Notes under the pieces: model-generated
Told to the model about the DNA's origin: nothing
What the model saw: the letters and a program-made list of their open reading frames with translations, nothing else
Databases searched by the model: none
Assembly: GCA_013314815.1 (NCBI GenBank)
Contig: JABUEY010000014.1
Location: 1 to 45,674 of the forward strand
Reading direction: 5' to 3'
DNA from: Syntrophobacteraceae bacterium
Lineage (GTDB): Bacteria; Desulfobacterota; Syntrophobacteria; Syntrophobacterales; Syntrophobacteraceae
Length of the DNA stretch: 45,674 bases
Program-made: the position numbers and the translations under genes
Part shown: positions 33,317 to 41,796 of the stretch, one piece after another
How the letters are laid out: the number at the start of each line of letters is the position of its first letter
Position numbering within the stretch: position 1 is the first letter of the stretch

Positions 33317-34153
33317 TCAGAACCACCCCTTCTGAATCACGTAAAGAACCAACAATGCGGCAAGCACGAGCCAGAGGATGAACCGGACGGATTTCCCAAA
33401 ACCCGGGCCTGTGCCTTCCAGCGGCTCCGGGACATTCAGGCTGCCATGATAGGATGGATGAGCTTCAGATCCTTCACCGCCTTTCCGTTTTCCGACATCG
33501 GGGAAACCCGTTGAGCCCGACGAGGGCATCCACTCGGGTGCTCCGCCCTCTTCACGAATCTCCCGGGGTCTTCTTGCGCGCCCACTGTCGGCCTGCCGCT
33601 CCCCTGGCAGTTCATCCGGACCGGAAGTCTTGCCGGGAGCGCCCTTTTCCAGCACAGCCTCCAGCGCTTTGACCCTGCGAAGACCCAGGACCCCGACAAT
33701 GAAGAAGACAAAACCGATGGCGGGCATGACGAACAGGGCTGCGTCCGGAGCCGGTTCGAGAACGGAATTGGAAGGGTCCGTGGGGTCATAAAAGACGCGG
33801 ACCTCGGTGCCCACAGCATATTGCCTGACGAGAGTCCCCGCATCGGGACGGCCGATTCCCACGTCATGCCCGAAGTAGATCCTGCTGCCGATGTACTCCT
33901 TGTCCGCGACCGTGTAGCGATAGCCGATCACGGCCTGCTGGGTCTTTCTGCCGTCAGAGGACCTGGTTTCCAGGACGGATGTTACGATTTCCCCTGAAAC
34001 GGAAGGCCAGTGGGCTGCCGACCTGGCCTCCATCACGGTCATCATGCCGACCGAAAAAAGTCCGAAACCAACCAGGACAAAAATCATAATGAAGATCCTG
34101 ATGATTCCGGCTACGGCCTTTACGGGGAGTGTCGCCACAGGTGCATCGGCCAT
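33317..34153 (-). CDS. DUF3592 membrane protein
   Basis: A 278-aa protein with a first membrane helix at about 18-40 (RIFIMIFVLVGFGLFSVGMM), a periplasmic strand-rich domain with SGEIVTSVLETRS and the conserved VGTEVRVFYDPTDPSNSVLE, a second helix at about 140-158, a long Pro/Gly/Arg-rich linker, and a third hydrophobic helix near the C-terminus. This is the layout of DUF3592 proteins, whose function is unknown. ATG 34153 has AAAGGAG 7 nt upstream. The long disordered linker is an unusual addition. Confidence 0.82.
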   Translation of the reverse strand: MADAPVATLPVKAVAGIIRIFIMIFVLVGFGLFSVGMMTVMEARSAAHWPSVSGEIVTSVLETRSSDGRKTQQAVIGYRYTVADKEYIGSRIYFGHDVGIGRPDAGTLVRQYAVGTEVRVFYDPTDPSNSVLEPAPDAALFVMPAIGFVFFIVGVLGLRRVKALEAVLEKGAPGKTSGPDELPGERQADSGRARRPREIREEGGAPEWMPSSGSTGFPDVGKRKGGEGSEAHPSYHGSLNVPEPLEGTGPGFGKSVRFILWLVLAALLVLYVIQKGWF

Positions 34154-34691
34154 GAGGGTACTCCTTTCACGTATGGAAAACCGTCCCGGATCGGAAACCG
34201 GCAGGACGCCGCATCCGTTCGATTATACACCACATCGATCACCATTCACAAGACAAGCTGACTCGTTGAATATGACCCCGCCCTGGCGGGTTGGACAAGC
34301 CGCCCGGACCAGCCTCTTCAATCTTCAGTCAGCCCAGTCCGATTCCTGTGATAAGAGTAGGCAGAGTACATTCTAATGGAGCAGCCCGTCAAGAACCTGC
34401 CTGTGCTTCTATTTGATTTTCCGAAGGAGTCCTGGTACATTGGCATCCTCATATTCCTGCTGTCTGTAATCAGAGACGCAGATGGGCTGAAAGGCAGGAT
34501 CGGTCGAACCGAGAGAGAATGTTTCTGCCTCCCGCGAGTCCGCCCGATCGTGCATCCACATCGTTTTGTCCGAACATCCCCGGCTCCGTACAGACGAAGG
34601 AGCCCTGCCCGTCAACCTTTCTCAAGGATGCAGGGACCTTCCCGGAAATAGATTCTTCCATCGTTCAACATTCCACCGCAAAGGCAGGCCA
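34154..34691. other. Divergent intergenic region before glycogen phosphorylase
   Basis: About 540 bp. A plus-strand frame from ATG 34376 and a longer upstream extension of the phosphorylase frame (TTG 34566) are not supported by a ribosome binding site or composition. A GC hairpin CCCGCC/GGCGGG near 34275-34290 and a weak -10-like TCTAAT at about 34371 are the only structures. No riboswitch or repeat was recognised. Confidence 0.45.
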
Positions 34692-37148
34692 ATGGTTTGG
34701 GAAAAGGCGTCACGACTCAAAGACACGAGGGCTGCTCTACAGAATTCGATAGTTCACCATCTCAAGTGTTCTCTGGGAAAGCAGTGGGGAACTCACGGCA
34801 ACCGCGACATGTACCTCGCTCTTTCTCTGGCGCTGAGGGACAGGCTCGTCGAAAGAATGCTCGAGACAGTAACGGCCTACAGGCAGGCGGATGCGAAGCG
34901 GCTCTATTATCTTTCCATCGAATTTCTCATCGGAAGGTCGCTTGGAAACAACCTGTGCAACCTCGGCATCTTCGATACGTGCAAACACGCTTTCATGGAA
35001 ATGGGAGTGGACCTGGAGGAAGTGCGGGACGAGGAGCGGGACGCGGCGCTGGGCAACGGCGGCCTCGGACGCCTCGCCGCCTGCTTCCTCGATTCCCTCG
35101 CCACCATGGGGCTGCCCGGTTTCGGATACGGCATCAATTACGAATACGGGCTTTTCAAGCAGGAAATCGACGGAGGCTACCAGAGAGAAAAGCCCGACAA
35201 CTGGCTTGCAGAAAGGACTCCCTGGCAGATCGAACGATCGGACGAGTCGTGCATCGTTCCCATCTATGGGAGAATCGAACATGCCGAAGACAGAAACGGG
35301 TTTTACAACCCTATGTGGCTGGACTGGAAGGTCATAATGGGCGTCCCGTACGACATGCCCATAGCCGGCTACGGAGGGAAGACGGTTAACCGCCTGAGAC
35401 TGTACGCGGCTCGGCCTTCCGCGGAATTCGACATGCAGATCTTCAACGAAGGGGATTATTTCAAGGCCGTCGAACAAAAGATTGCAACAGAAACCGTTTC
35501 CAAGGTGCTCTATCCCGCCGACAGTTTCGAAGCAGGCAGGGAACTTCGCCTCGTACAGGAATACTTTCTCGTTGCCTGCGCCCTGCGCGACATCGTGCGC
35601 AGATACCAGAAAAGCCACTCGAGCTTCGAAAACTTCCCCGACAAGGTCGCCATTCAGCTGAACGATACTCACCCCGCCCTGACGGTTGCCGAACTGATGC
35701 GTATACTCGTGGACGAAATGTATGTTCCCTGGGAGAATTCCTGGGAAATTACCCGCAGGACCCTCGCTTATACCAATCACACACTGCTTCCGGAAGCCCT
35801 CGAGAAATGGCCCGTCGGACTGCTCGAACACGTTCTCCCCCGCCACATGCAGATCATTTATGAGATCAATTACAGGTTCTTGCGCCATGTGGCCGAGCTC
35901 TGGCCCGGCGATACGGATCGCATGAGACGGCTGTCACTGATCGAGGAAGGGGAGCAGAAACAGGTGAGGATGGCTCACCTGGCCATCGCGGGGTCTCATT
36001 CCGTCAACGGAGTCGCGAAGCTCCACACCGAACTGCTCAAAAACACACTGATTCCAGACTTTTATGCCGTCTGGCCGGAGCGATTCAACAACAAGACGAA
36101 CGGAGTCACCCAGCGCCGGTGGCTTCTGAAAGCCAATCCGTCCCTTTCACGGCTCATCACCGACGCCATCGGAGACTCCTGGATCACCAACCTGGACCGG
36201 CTCAGGGAACTGGAAGCCCATGCCTACGACGCCGCCTTCCAGGAGGAATTCCTCCGAATCAAGCAGGAAAACAAGGTGAAACTGGGGCGCATCATCTCCA
36301 GCACCGCCCATGTCGACGTATCGGCAGACACCCTGTTCGACATCCAGGCCAAGCGGATTCACGAATACAAGCGCCAGTTGCTGAACGCACTGCACATCGT
36401 CCACGAATACCTGTCCATGGTGGAGGACGGCAGGGAACCCACCGTCCCCAAGACCTTCATTCTTGCAGGCAAGGCCGCCCCGGGTTACTGGGCTGCCAAG
36501 CAGGTGATCAAACTCATCCACAACCTGGGGGAGGTCATCAACAATGATCCCCGGGTGGACGGCCTGCTCCGGGTAGTCTTTGTTCCTGATTACCGAGTTT
36601 CACTCGCCGAACGAATCATCCCCGCGGCGGACCTGAGTGAACAGATTTCCACGGCGGGCAAGGAAGCATCGGGTACGGGCAACATGAAGTTCGCCATCAA
36701 CGGTGCACTCACCATCGGAACCATGGATGGAGCCAATATCGAGATACTCGAAGAGGTGGGCGGGGACAATATCTACATCTTCGGTTTGAAGGCCGACGAG
36801 GTCCAACGGATGCGCACGGATCGTTCCTACAACCCGCGGGAATACTCCGACAGGTACCCTGAAATCCGCCGAGTCATGGATGCGTTCCGTGACGACCTGT
36901 TCTGTCCGCACGAACCGGGGCTCTTTCGATGGATCTACGACAGGCTTCTCGATCCATCCGACGAATACTTCCACCTGGCCGACCTGGTTCCGTACATCGA
37001 AGCCCATCGAACCGCTCAATCTGATTACCTGAATAAATCCCTGTGGAGCCGGAAGGCGATTCTCAACGTTGCGCGAATGGGCAAATTTTCGAGCGACCGT
37101 ACGATCATGGAGTATGCGAGGGATATCTGGAATTTGAAGCAGGTATAG
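34692..37148 (+). CDS. glgP: Glycogen/alpha-glucan phosphorylase
   Basis: PLP-dependent phosphorolysis of alpha-1,4-glucans to glucose-1-phosphate. The full-length sequence of 818 aa is canonical: LYYLSIEFLIGRSLGNNL at the N-terminus, LGNGGLGRLAACFLDSLAT, GYGINYEYGLF, AIQLNDTHPALTVAELMRIL, RFNNKTNGVTQRRWL, and the PLP Lys in EASGTGNMKFAINGALTIG (Lys about 666). ATG 34692 gives the normal family length; the ribosome binding site (AAAGGCAGG) is moderate. No other glycogen genes are near; it is followed by a sigma-control pair with its own promoter. Confidence 0.95.
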   Translation: MVWEKASRLKDTRAALQNSIVHHLKCSLGKQWGTHGNRDMYLALSLALRDRLVERMLETVTAYRQADAKRLYYLSIEFLIGRSLGNNLCNLGIFDTCKHAFMEMGVDLEEVRDEERDAALGNGGLGRLAACFLDSLATMGLPGFGYGINYEYGLFKQEIDGGYQREKPDNWLAERTPWQIERSDESCIVPIYGRIEHAEDRNGFYNPMWLDWKVIMGVPYDMPIAGYGGKTVNRLRLYAARPSAEFDMQIFNEGDYFKAVEQKIATETVSKVLYPADSFEAGRELRLVQEYFLVACALRDIVRRYQKSHSSFENFPDKVAIQLNDTHPALTVAELMRILVDEMYVPWENSWEITRRTLAYTNHTLLPEALEKWPVGLLEHVLPRHMQIIYEINYRFLRHVAELWPGDTDRMRRLSLIEEGEQKQVRMAHLAIAGSHSVNGVAKLHTELLKNTLIPDFYAVWPERFNNKTNGVTQRRWLLKANPSLSRLITDAIGDSWITNLDRLRELEAHAYDAAFQEEFLRIKQENKVKLGRIISSTAHVDVSADTLFDIQAKRIHEYKRQLLNALHIVHEYLSMVEDGREPTVPKTFILAGKAAPGYWAAKQVIKLIHNLGEVINNDPRVDGLLRVVFVPDYRVSLAERIIPAADLSEQISTAGKEASGTGNMKFAINGALTIGTMDGANIEILEEVGGDNIYIFGLKADEVQRMRTDRSYNPREYSDRYPEIRRVMDAFRDDLFCPHEPGLFRWIYDRLLDPSDEYFHLADLVPYIEAHRTAQSDYLNKSLWSRKAILNVARMGKFSSDRTIMEYARDIWNLKQV

Positions 37149-37392
37149 CCTGTGCGTGTAAAAAGGTGCCGGACGGATTGGAGAACCTCCGGCAGGAGAT
37201 TTTTCAGGTCGAAAGGAATGATGACTTCGTTTTTCGCTTCCGTTGCGCGACCTCATGAACAAGAAACACAGAACGCAGTCCAAGGATTTCTTTCGTGGTT
37301 CGAGCGGCGCCTTTTCCTGCAACTGTCCCGTCAGGGAGAAAAAACCGGAAAGCGGACAGGGCCAGGCCTCCCAGGGAGAGGTCGGAACAAAC

Positions 37393-37422
37393 ATGACAGC
37401 GAATGCAACTTCGAGGTATAAT
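37393..37422 (+). promoter_or_regulatory. Promoter of the anti-sigma antagonist / anti-sigma pair
   Basis: -35 ATGACA (37393-37398), 18-bp spacer, perfect -10 TATAAT (37417-37422), followed by a T-run and, 34 bp after the -10 box, AAGGAGG and the ATG at 37456. It gives the regulatory pair a start independent of glgP. The remaining 37149-37392 between glgP and this promoter contains no gene that I can support. Confidence 0.75.
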
Positions 37423-37455
37423 TTTTTTAGAATGTCGTAAATAAAGGAGGCGGGA

Positions 37456-37794
37456 ATGCAGCTTAAAGAAGACAAGATCGGAGGAATACTTGTTTTAAAG
37501 CCCCTCGATAAGCGTTTCGATGCTCACAGTGCAGTAGATTTTAAGGCCAGGATGGCCGATTTTGTAAGCAGTGGACACACCGTCATTATCCTGGACCTGT
37601 CCGAGGTGGATTTCATCGACAGCAGCGGCCTCGGCGCCATCGTCTCCGCCCTGAAGACCATTGGAAGGAACGGAGACCTGGTACTCTGCGGGATCAAGGA
37701 GACGGTCATGAGCCTTTTCCGCCTGACCAGGATGGACCGCGTGTTCAGAATATTCACGGACCAGGGCGAAGCAACGGCCGCACTTTCATCATAG
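37456..37794 (+). CDS. STAS-domain anti-sigma factor antagonist
   Basis: A 112-aa single STAS domain of the SpoIIAA/RsbV type. The conserved phosphorylation loop is VDFIDSSGLGAIVSALK (Ser 56/57), flanked by VIILDLSE and LVLCGIKETVMSLFRLTRMD. In the partner-switch scheme an anti-sigma kinase phosphorylates this Ser, and the unphosphorylated form sequesters the kinase. AAGGAGG precedes ATG 37456. The partner kinase follows 18 bp downstream. No phosphatase or sigma gene lies nearby. Confidence 0.92.
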   Translation: MQLKEDKIGGILVLKPLDKRFDAHSAVDFKARMADFVSSGHTVIILDLSEVDFIDSSGLGAIVSALKTIGRNGDLVLCGIKETVMSLFRLTRMDRVFRIFTDQGEATAALSS

Positions 37795-37812
37795 ATTCGG
37801 AAAGGTCATCGG

Positions 37813-38280
37813 ATGTCCCGCATCAAGACGACCAGTTCCATACGGCTGACCATCGACAGCAACCTCAACAATGTCTTCCTCGTAGGCCTGACCGTGGAAG
37901 CCATCTGTTCCTACGCGCCGTTCAAGGCAGTCACGGCGTACCAGGTAGGAACAAGTGTTGTGGAAGCTGTGAACAATGCCATCAAACATGCGTACGGCAA
38001 TCAGCCCGGCCATCAAGTCGAAGTGGACATCCTGCTGAATCCCGAGGGCGTGCGTTTCGAAATCTCCGACACGGGCAGACCCATGCGGCTTCAGGGAAGC
38101 CACAAGCTCGAATACGATCCGGAAGACCTCGAAAACCTGCCCGAGGGAGGTATGGGCCTGTTCATCATCAACCAGGTGATGGACCACGTCGAGTACAAGA
38201 ACTTCGGCGACAGGAATCTGCTTACCATGGGCAAATACTACGACTGCGACCCGCAGGTCGACCTGTGCGAAGGAGACTGA
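37813..38280 (+). CDS. RsbW-like anti-sigma serine kinase (HATPase)
   Basis: A 155-aa histidine-kinase-type ATPase domain. The N box is VVEAVNNAIKHAYG, the G1 box EISDTGRPM, and the G2 box EGGMGLFIINQVMD. It is expected to phosphorylate the STAS protein encoded immediately upstream and to bind a sigma factor or another target. The length matches stand-alone RsbW/SpoIIAB-type proteins. The target is not encoded in the window, so the pair may control something other than a sigma factor, for example an output phosphatase elsewhere. Confidence 0.92.
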   Translation: MSRIKTTSSIRLTIDSNLNNVFLVGLTVEAICSYAPFKAVTAYQVGTSVVEAVNNAIKHAYGNQPGHQVEVDILLNPEGVRFEISDTGRPMRLQGSHKLEYDPEDLENLPEGGMGLFIINQVMDHVEYKNFGDRNLLTMGKYYDCDPQVDLCEGD

Positions 38281-38382
38281 AGGCGGTTCGAAGGTGCCTT
38301 GCTTCGAATTCAAAGCAGCCTTGACCTCCCGCTTGAGAACCGGTCTCGAAATTGAGAAACAATACCGGTTAGACAAATGGCT

Positions 38383-38405
38383 GGCGGCTCCAGAAAAGAG
38401 CCGCC
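38383..38405. terminator. Hairpin between converging genes
   Basis: GGCGGCTC (38383-38390) / GAGCCGCC (38398-38405) with a 7-nt loop, between the anti-sigma gene and the convergent pseudokinase gene. No T-run, so intrinsic termination is doubtful. The rest of 38281-38519 shows no gene. Confidence 0.4.
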
Positions 38406-38519
38406 GCCCCTTCCCCCGATAATCTTACCGACCCGGGGTGTGGCGCCGCGCAGGCCCGGGTCTTTCTATCGGCAGATGAGTGCCTTGATGATCGCCTTCT
38501 TGCACCTGGCATCCTCATG

Positions 38520-40157
38520 TCAGGATAGAGCCACAGCAGGGACCTCGTGGGACTCCAAACGTGCGTGGCTTTGCGAACCCCGGCTTCTCTGAACGGCAAA
38601 CCGGTCCGCAACGCAGCAGGCGGCTGTCGTTGCAGCGAAGTCGATGACTTCCGGCAGGGAGATCCGGTCATTGAATCCTCCGAGGTGGGGTCCGGTAAGA
38701 ACCGTGATGTCCTTTGCCCCTCTCTCGACCCGACCCGCTTCCTCCGGCGGAATCCCCCTGTCTTCGAGGAATCGGCGAAATTGCGTGTCCGTCATTTCCT
38801 TCTGGTCCGCGACCCTGAGGATCTCCTCCATGTACCGGTCCACACCCATCTCTTCGATCATCCGGGCGGAGAGCCGGTTCGAATCGAAGGGTATATCGCC
38901 TGGAGGCGTCCTGCCGACGAATCCGCCGTAGTAGTTCCGGAATACAGATTCAACGAGTTCCGCGAGAAAGGCTTCGTCGAAAAGACCACGAGCATCTACG
39001 GGTCGCCCTTCCGCGTCGAAGCCGATTCTGACCGGGTCCTTGTTTCGAAAGAAACTGCCCACCACGAGCAGGAGGCTCAACACCTGGGTTCCCATGTACT
39101 GGTAGAGCCGGCGTCCCGAACCGCGCAAGGAGACAAGATGTTCGAAGTCTCTCAGACCGGTCGGTCCGAAGTTGGGATAGGCACAGGATTCAAGCCACCT
39201 GTCGAGCCTCCCTCCACGAGTCCATTCGTACAGGCCTCCATCCGACCTTCTGTCTCTTTGCACCCTGTTGTGGAAGAGCGGAATGGGGGCTGTATGGATG
39301 ATACCTGCAGACGCGAGATGGCCCATGAGCCACGCATTTCTGCACAGGACCTCTTTGAAGAAGTCTTTCGTCACTCGATGAGACAGGCCTGTTCCATTGA
39401 TATAGAAGAAGTAATCCCTGTGAGCCAGGAAGGCGACGGCAAAGGAAGCCGGATGCGCCTGGAACGAACCCGAACAGTCGCAGGGGGCATCATCGAGGCG
39501 GAAAACCCTGTACCCGTCCACCCGCAGCGGGCGGGGAATATCGAAGCGAATGCGGGTTGAGCAACCCTTTGTGGCAAGGCATTCCATCCAGGCCGCTTCC
39601 TTTTGAAGCGAATCGATGTCCTCCCGCCTTGAGACGGTCTTGATCACGAGAAGGCCTGAACCACCCGATACGGGAGCCACAAGGCTCCTCCCCACGCGGG
39701 AAGGTCGCTTCCCGATCCGAATTTCCAGTATCTTTAACAAATCGGCCAGTTGAATTCCATGAGACCGGAACCGCGAATCTTCTTCGACTTCAGGCCCCTC
39801 GATCCGAAGAGGAAGAGATCCCATGGCCTCCGACGCCGCCTTGTGGACCGGCCCCGAACTTGCACGCACCGTCGTCCGCAGGGCCGAAAGAGCGAGCGAG
39901 CAGATTCTTTCACTCACGAGAGGGTTTTCGATCAAGGACGTCAGCACCCGGGCGGCCTCCCTGTACAGAAAGAAAGCCTGCTTCTGGGTTGCGTGTTCGC
40001 CGCCCGCGAGAAGCCTGGCGACGGCGGACACCGTCCCGGGACAGATGCCCCGGGGCCTCGAGCGCGCGAGGTTCCGAAGGTCACAGACCGCCATGTAGGT
40101 CGCAGTGAACTCGGTGTTCCCGTTCTCCAGAAGGCTCCTGATTCGCTTCAGTTCCAT
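38520..40157 (-). CDS. Large kinase-fold protein, SidJ-related pseudokinase-like
   Basis: A 545-aa protein. Residues 1-115 are helical, HEAT-like (AVARLLAGGEHATQKQAFFL, SERICSLALSALRTTV). From about 160 a kinase-like fold is suggested: a Gly-rich turn SGGSGLL followed by VIKT (Lys 173, beta3-like), Glu 187 in QKEAAWMECL (helix-C-like), then AGIIHTAPIPLFHNRVQ (288-300) and YEWTRGGRLDRWLES, conserved-looking blocks without a normal H-R-D or D-F-G. This pattern fits proteins described as SidJ-related pseudokinases, but the identification is from motif memory. No signal peptide or membrane segment. SidJ homologs can act as glutamylases. Confidence 0.62.
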   Translation of the reverse strand: MELKRIRSLLENGNTEFTATYMAVCDLRNLARSRPRGICPGTVSAVARLLAGGEHATQKQAFFLYREAARVLTSLIENPLVSERICSLALSALRTTVRASSGPVHKAASEAMGSLPLRIEGPEVEEDSRFRSHGIQLADLLKILEIRIGKRPSRVGRSLVAPVSGGSGLLVIKTVSRREDIDSLQKEAAWMECLATKGCSTRIRFDIPRPLRVDGYRVFRLDDAPCDCSGSFQAHPASFAVAFLAHRDYFFYINGTGLSHRVTKDFFKEVLCRNAWLMGHLASAGIIHTAPIPLFHNRVQRDRRSDGGLYEWTRGGRLDRWLESCAYPNFGPTGLRDFEHLVSLRGSGRRLYQYMGTQVLSLLLVVGSFFRNKDPVRIGFDAEGRPVDARGLFDEAFLAELVESVFRNYYGGFVGRTPPGDIPFDSNRLSARMIEEMGVDRYMEEILRVADQKEMTDTQFRRFLEDRGIPPEEAGRVERGAKDITVLTGPHLGGFNDRISLPEVIDFAATTAACCVADRFAVQRSRGSQSHARLESHEVPAVALS

Positions 40158-40615
40158 TCCGGTAAGCCACTTGCAGCTGTCTGGAGGCCCGTCCCTCCGC
40201 CGCCTCGCCTGCCCATGCCGGGCCGGCCGATGCCGTTATACAAGCCCCGTGGAATATAATCATTACCCGGCACCCTTCCCGCCGGGTCTCCCAAGTCTCG
40301 ATTCCCCCCTCTCTTATAGTGCAACGCAGCCTGTTTTTCCACTATTCCGTCCATGCTTCTCACCTTTTCCGTGGGCAGTGGATGCCCGCCCTGAAGGATG
40401 CTGCAGGGATGACACGGATTGTGCGGCTCCGGCAGACCATGCGTCCATTACCTCTTGACGGCATACACGCCATTGAGCTAAAAAAGCACAGTGTCACAAG
40501 GGTTGCCAATCGCACAACGAATGTGCCGAGGCTGCAACTCCTCGGGCGCCGACGGCATCCTTTCTCTTTCCAGCCGTGGCCCCATGGCTCCACAGCAGAA
40601 CTATCAGCCTGCAAG
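40158..40615. other. Intergenic region and probable tonB leader
   Basis: About 460 bp between the divergent pseudokinase and tonB genes. A possible plus-strand -35 TTGACG lies at 40455-40460 with a poor -10. From there to 40615 several small stems can be drawn, for example CCGAGG-8 nt-CCTCGG near 40527-40546. I did not find the cobalamin B12 box, a c-di-GMP, Moco or other riboswitch core that I know. No gene is supported in this stretch. Confidence 0.45.
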
Positions 40616-40677
40616 AAGGCCACGAAAGCCTTTCAACCTGCTTGAATGCGGGGAGAGGTTTTTTGTGGCCTTTTTTT
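40616..40677 (+). terminator. Intrinsic terminator in the tonB leader (attenuator candidate)
   Basis: A long stepped hairpin: AAGGCCAC (40616-40623) pairs with GTGGCCTT (40665-40672), then AAA/TTT, then CCTTTC (40629-40634) with GAGAGG (40653-40658, one G-U pair), then CCTGC (40637-40641) with GCGGG. It runs into seven T at 40671-40677 and ends 28 bp before the tonB ATG. It should stop most transcripts unless an alternative fold prevents it. Confidence 0.8.
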
Positions 40678-40705
40678 ATGGCTTCAGGCGCGGGAGTGTC
40701 CGGTG

Positions 40706-41626
40706 ATGAAAACCTGGCAGGGCATGATCATATCCGTCGTGGGACATCTCGCGGTCGTGTGTGCCCTGGCCTTTGCACCTCCTGTCGACATGCACCGACA
40801 CAGATCCTGCATTGAAGTGCAGCTGGTGTCTTTCCATCCCGGGGAATCGGGCTCCCCTGAAGCGCCGGAGGGTGAAGGAGAAGACCACCTCCAGGATCGT
40901 GTCCTCCCCGTGGATTTCCAGGATCGCCGGCTTCCACCTGCTCCGCCTCATCTGGAAGAACAGTCGGCGCCGCCCAAACCCAATGCAAAACAGCCCGGAA
41001 AGACCACATTACCCCAAAAGGCAAAGACGAGACCTGCCGCCATTTCAAAGGACAATGCCGGTGGATCCGGCGGTGGGCAAGCAGCATTTTCAGAAGAAGC
41101 TCATCGAGAAACGGAGTATGCCAAAGGACCGCCGTCCTTCACGGAATCCCATGGACAGTCACCGGCCGGCGATTCACCATCGAACTCGATTGACCTGCCG
41201 GACGGCGGCGCGCCTGAGGGTGAAGAGATTCCAGGAATCCATTCCGCCTCCGGAGACATCCATGGGGGAGGGGTTTCCGGTAGAACTCGAAAAGGCCGCA
41301 ACACCGGAGATTCCGGACTTTTCGGTCCCATGGACGCGAGGTTCGGGACAGCGGACGGCCCCGGGTTCATCAGGAAGGCAAACCCCGTTTACCCGCATCT
41401 TGCCAGACAGTTGGGCAGGGAGGGAACCGTCCTGCTGCGGGTGACCATCAATGAAAAGGGGCACCCCGTTCACGTGGAGATCATGGACAGGGCAGGCAGT
41501 GGCTTTGACGAGGAAGCCGTTCGAGCCGTGAAGGAATCCTCCTTCAAACCGGCGAGGAGGGATGGCCGCCCCGTGAGCTGCAGGGTACTCCTGCCCATCA
41601 GATTTGTGCTCAAGGGATCCGGATGA
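40706..41626 (+). CDS. TonB family energy-transducing protein
   Basis: A 306-aa TonB. One N-terminal membrane helix (MIISVVGHLAVVCALAFA), then a periplasmic Pro/Lys/Gly-rich spacer of about 190 residues, then the C-terminal TonB domain: ANPVYPHLARQLGREGTVLL, RVTINEKGHPVHVEIMD, SGFDEEAVRAVKESSFKPAR. The Y-P-x-x-A-R motif contacts the receptor's TonB box. ATG 40706 has GGGAG 9 nt upstream; upstream in-frame codons overlap the terminator hairpin. It is first in a receptor-ABC uptake operon. ExbB/ExbD are not in the window. Confidence 0.9.
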   Translation: MKTWQGMIISVVGHLAVVCALAFAPPVDMHRHRSCIEVQLVSFHPGESGSPEAPEGEGEDHLQDRVLPVDFQDRRLPPAPPHLEEQSAPPKPNAKQPGKTTLPQKAKTRPAAISKDNAGGSGGGQAAFSEEAHRETEYAKGPPSFTESHGQSPAGDSPSNSIDLPDGGAPEGEEIPGIHSASGDIHGGGVSGRTRKGRNTGDSGLFGPMDARFGTADGPGFIRKANPVYPHLARQLGREGTVLLRVTINEKGHPVHVEIMDRAGSGFDEEAVRAVKESSFKPARRDGRPVSCRVLLPIRFVLKGSG

Positions 41627-41679
41627 CAGGGAACTTTCAACAGGAGGTGACGGCGCGGCTCAGCGAAGGAGTCTAAAGG

Positions 41680-41719
41680 CGGGGCAGGAATTCCCGGCCA
41701 AGGAAAAGAACCTGCCCCG
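41680..41719. repeat. 9-bp inverted repeat between tonB and receptor genes
   Basis: CGGGGCAGG (41680-41688) and CCTGCCCCG (41711-41719) with a 22-nt loop in the 170-bp gap before the receptor gene. There is no T-run. It may be an mRNA-stabilising or processing stem setting different levels of TonB and receptor. Confidence 0.55.
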
Positions 41720-41796
41720 GGGATCGAATGGCAACCCAATCCCATATTCTTCTAACACGGGGAGGAATATGAGGCAATGAAGGAAGGATGGTGATC

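Noticed and set aside
34376..34651. Plus-strand frame upstream of glycogen phosphorylase
   Set aside because: No ribosome binding site; the second half is Arg/Pro-rich and non-protein-like.
36600..37475. Minus-strand frame opposite the end of glycogen phosphorylase
   Set aside because: Shadow of the conserved PLP-Lys region, with no supporting signals.
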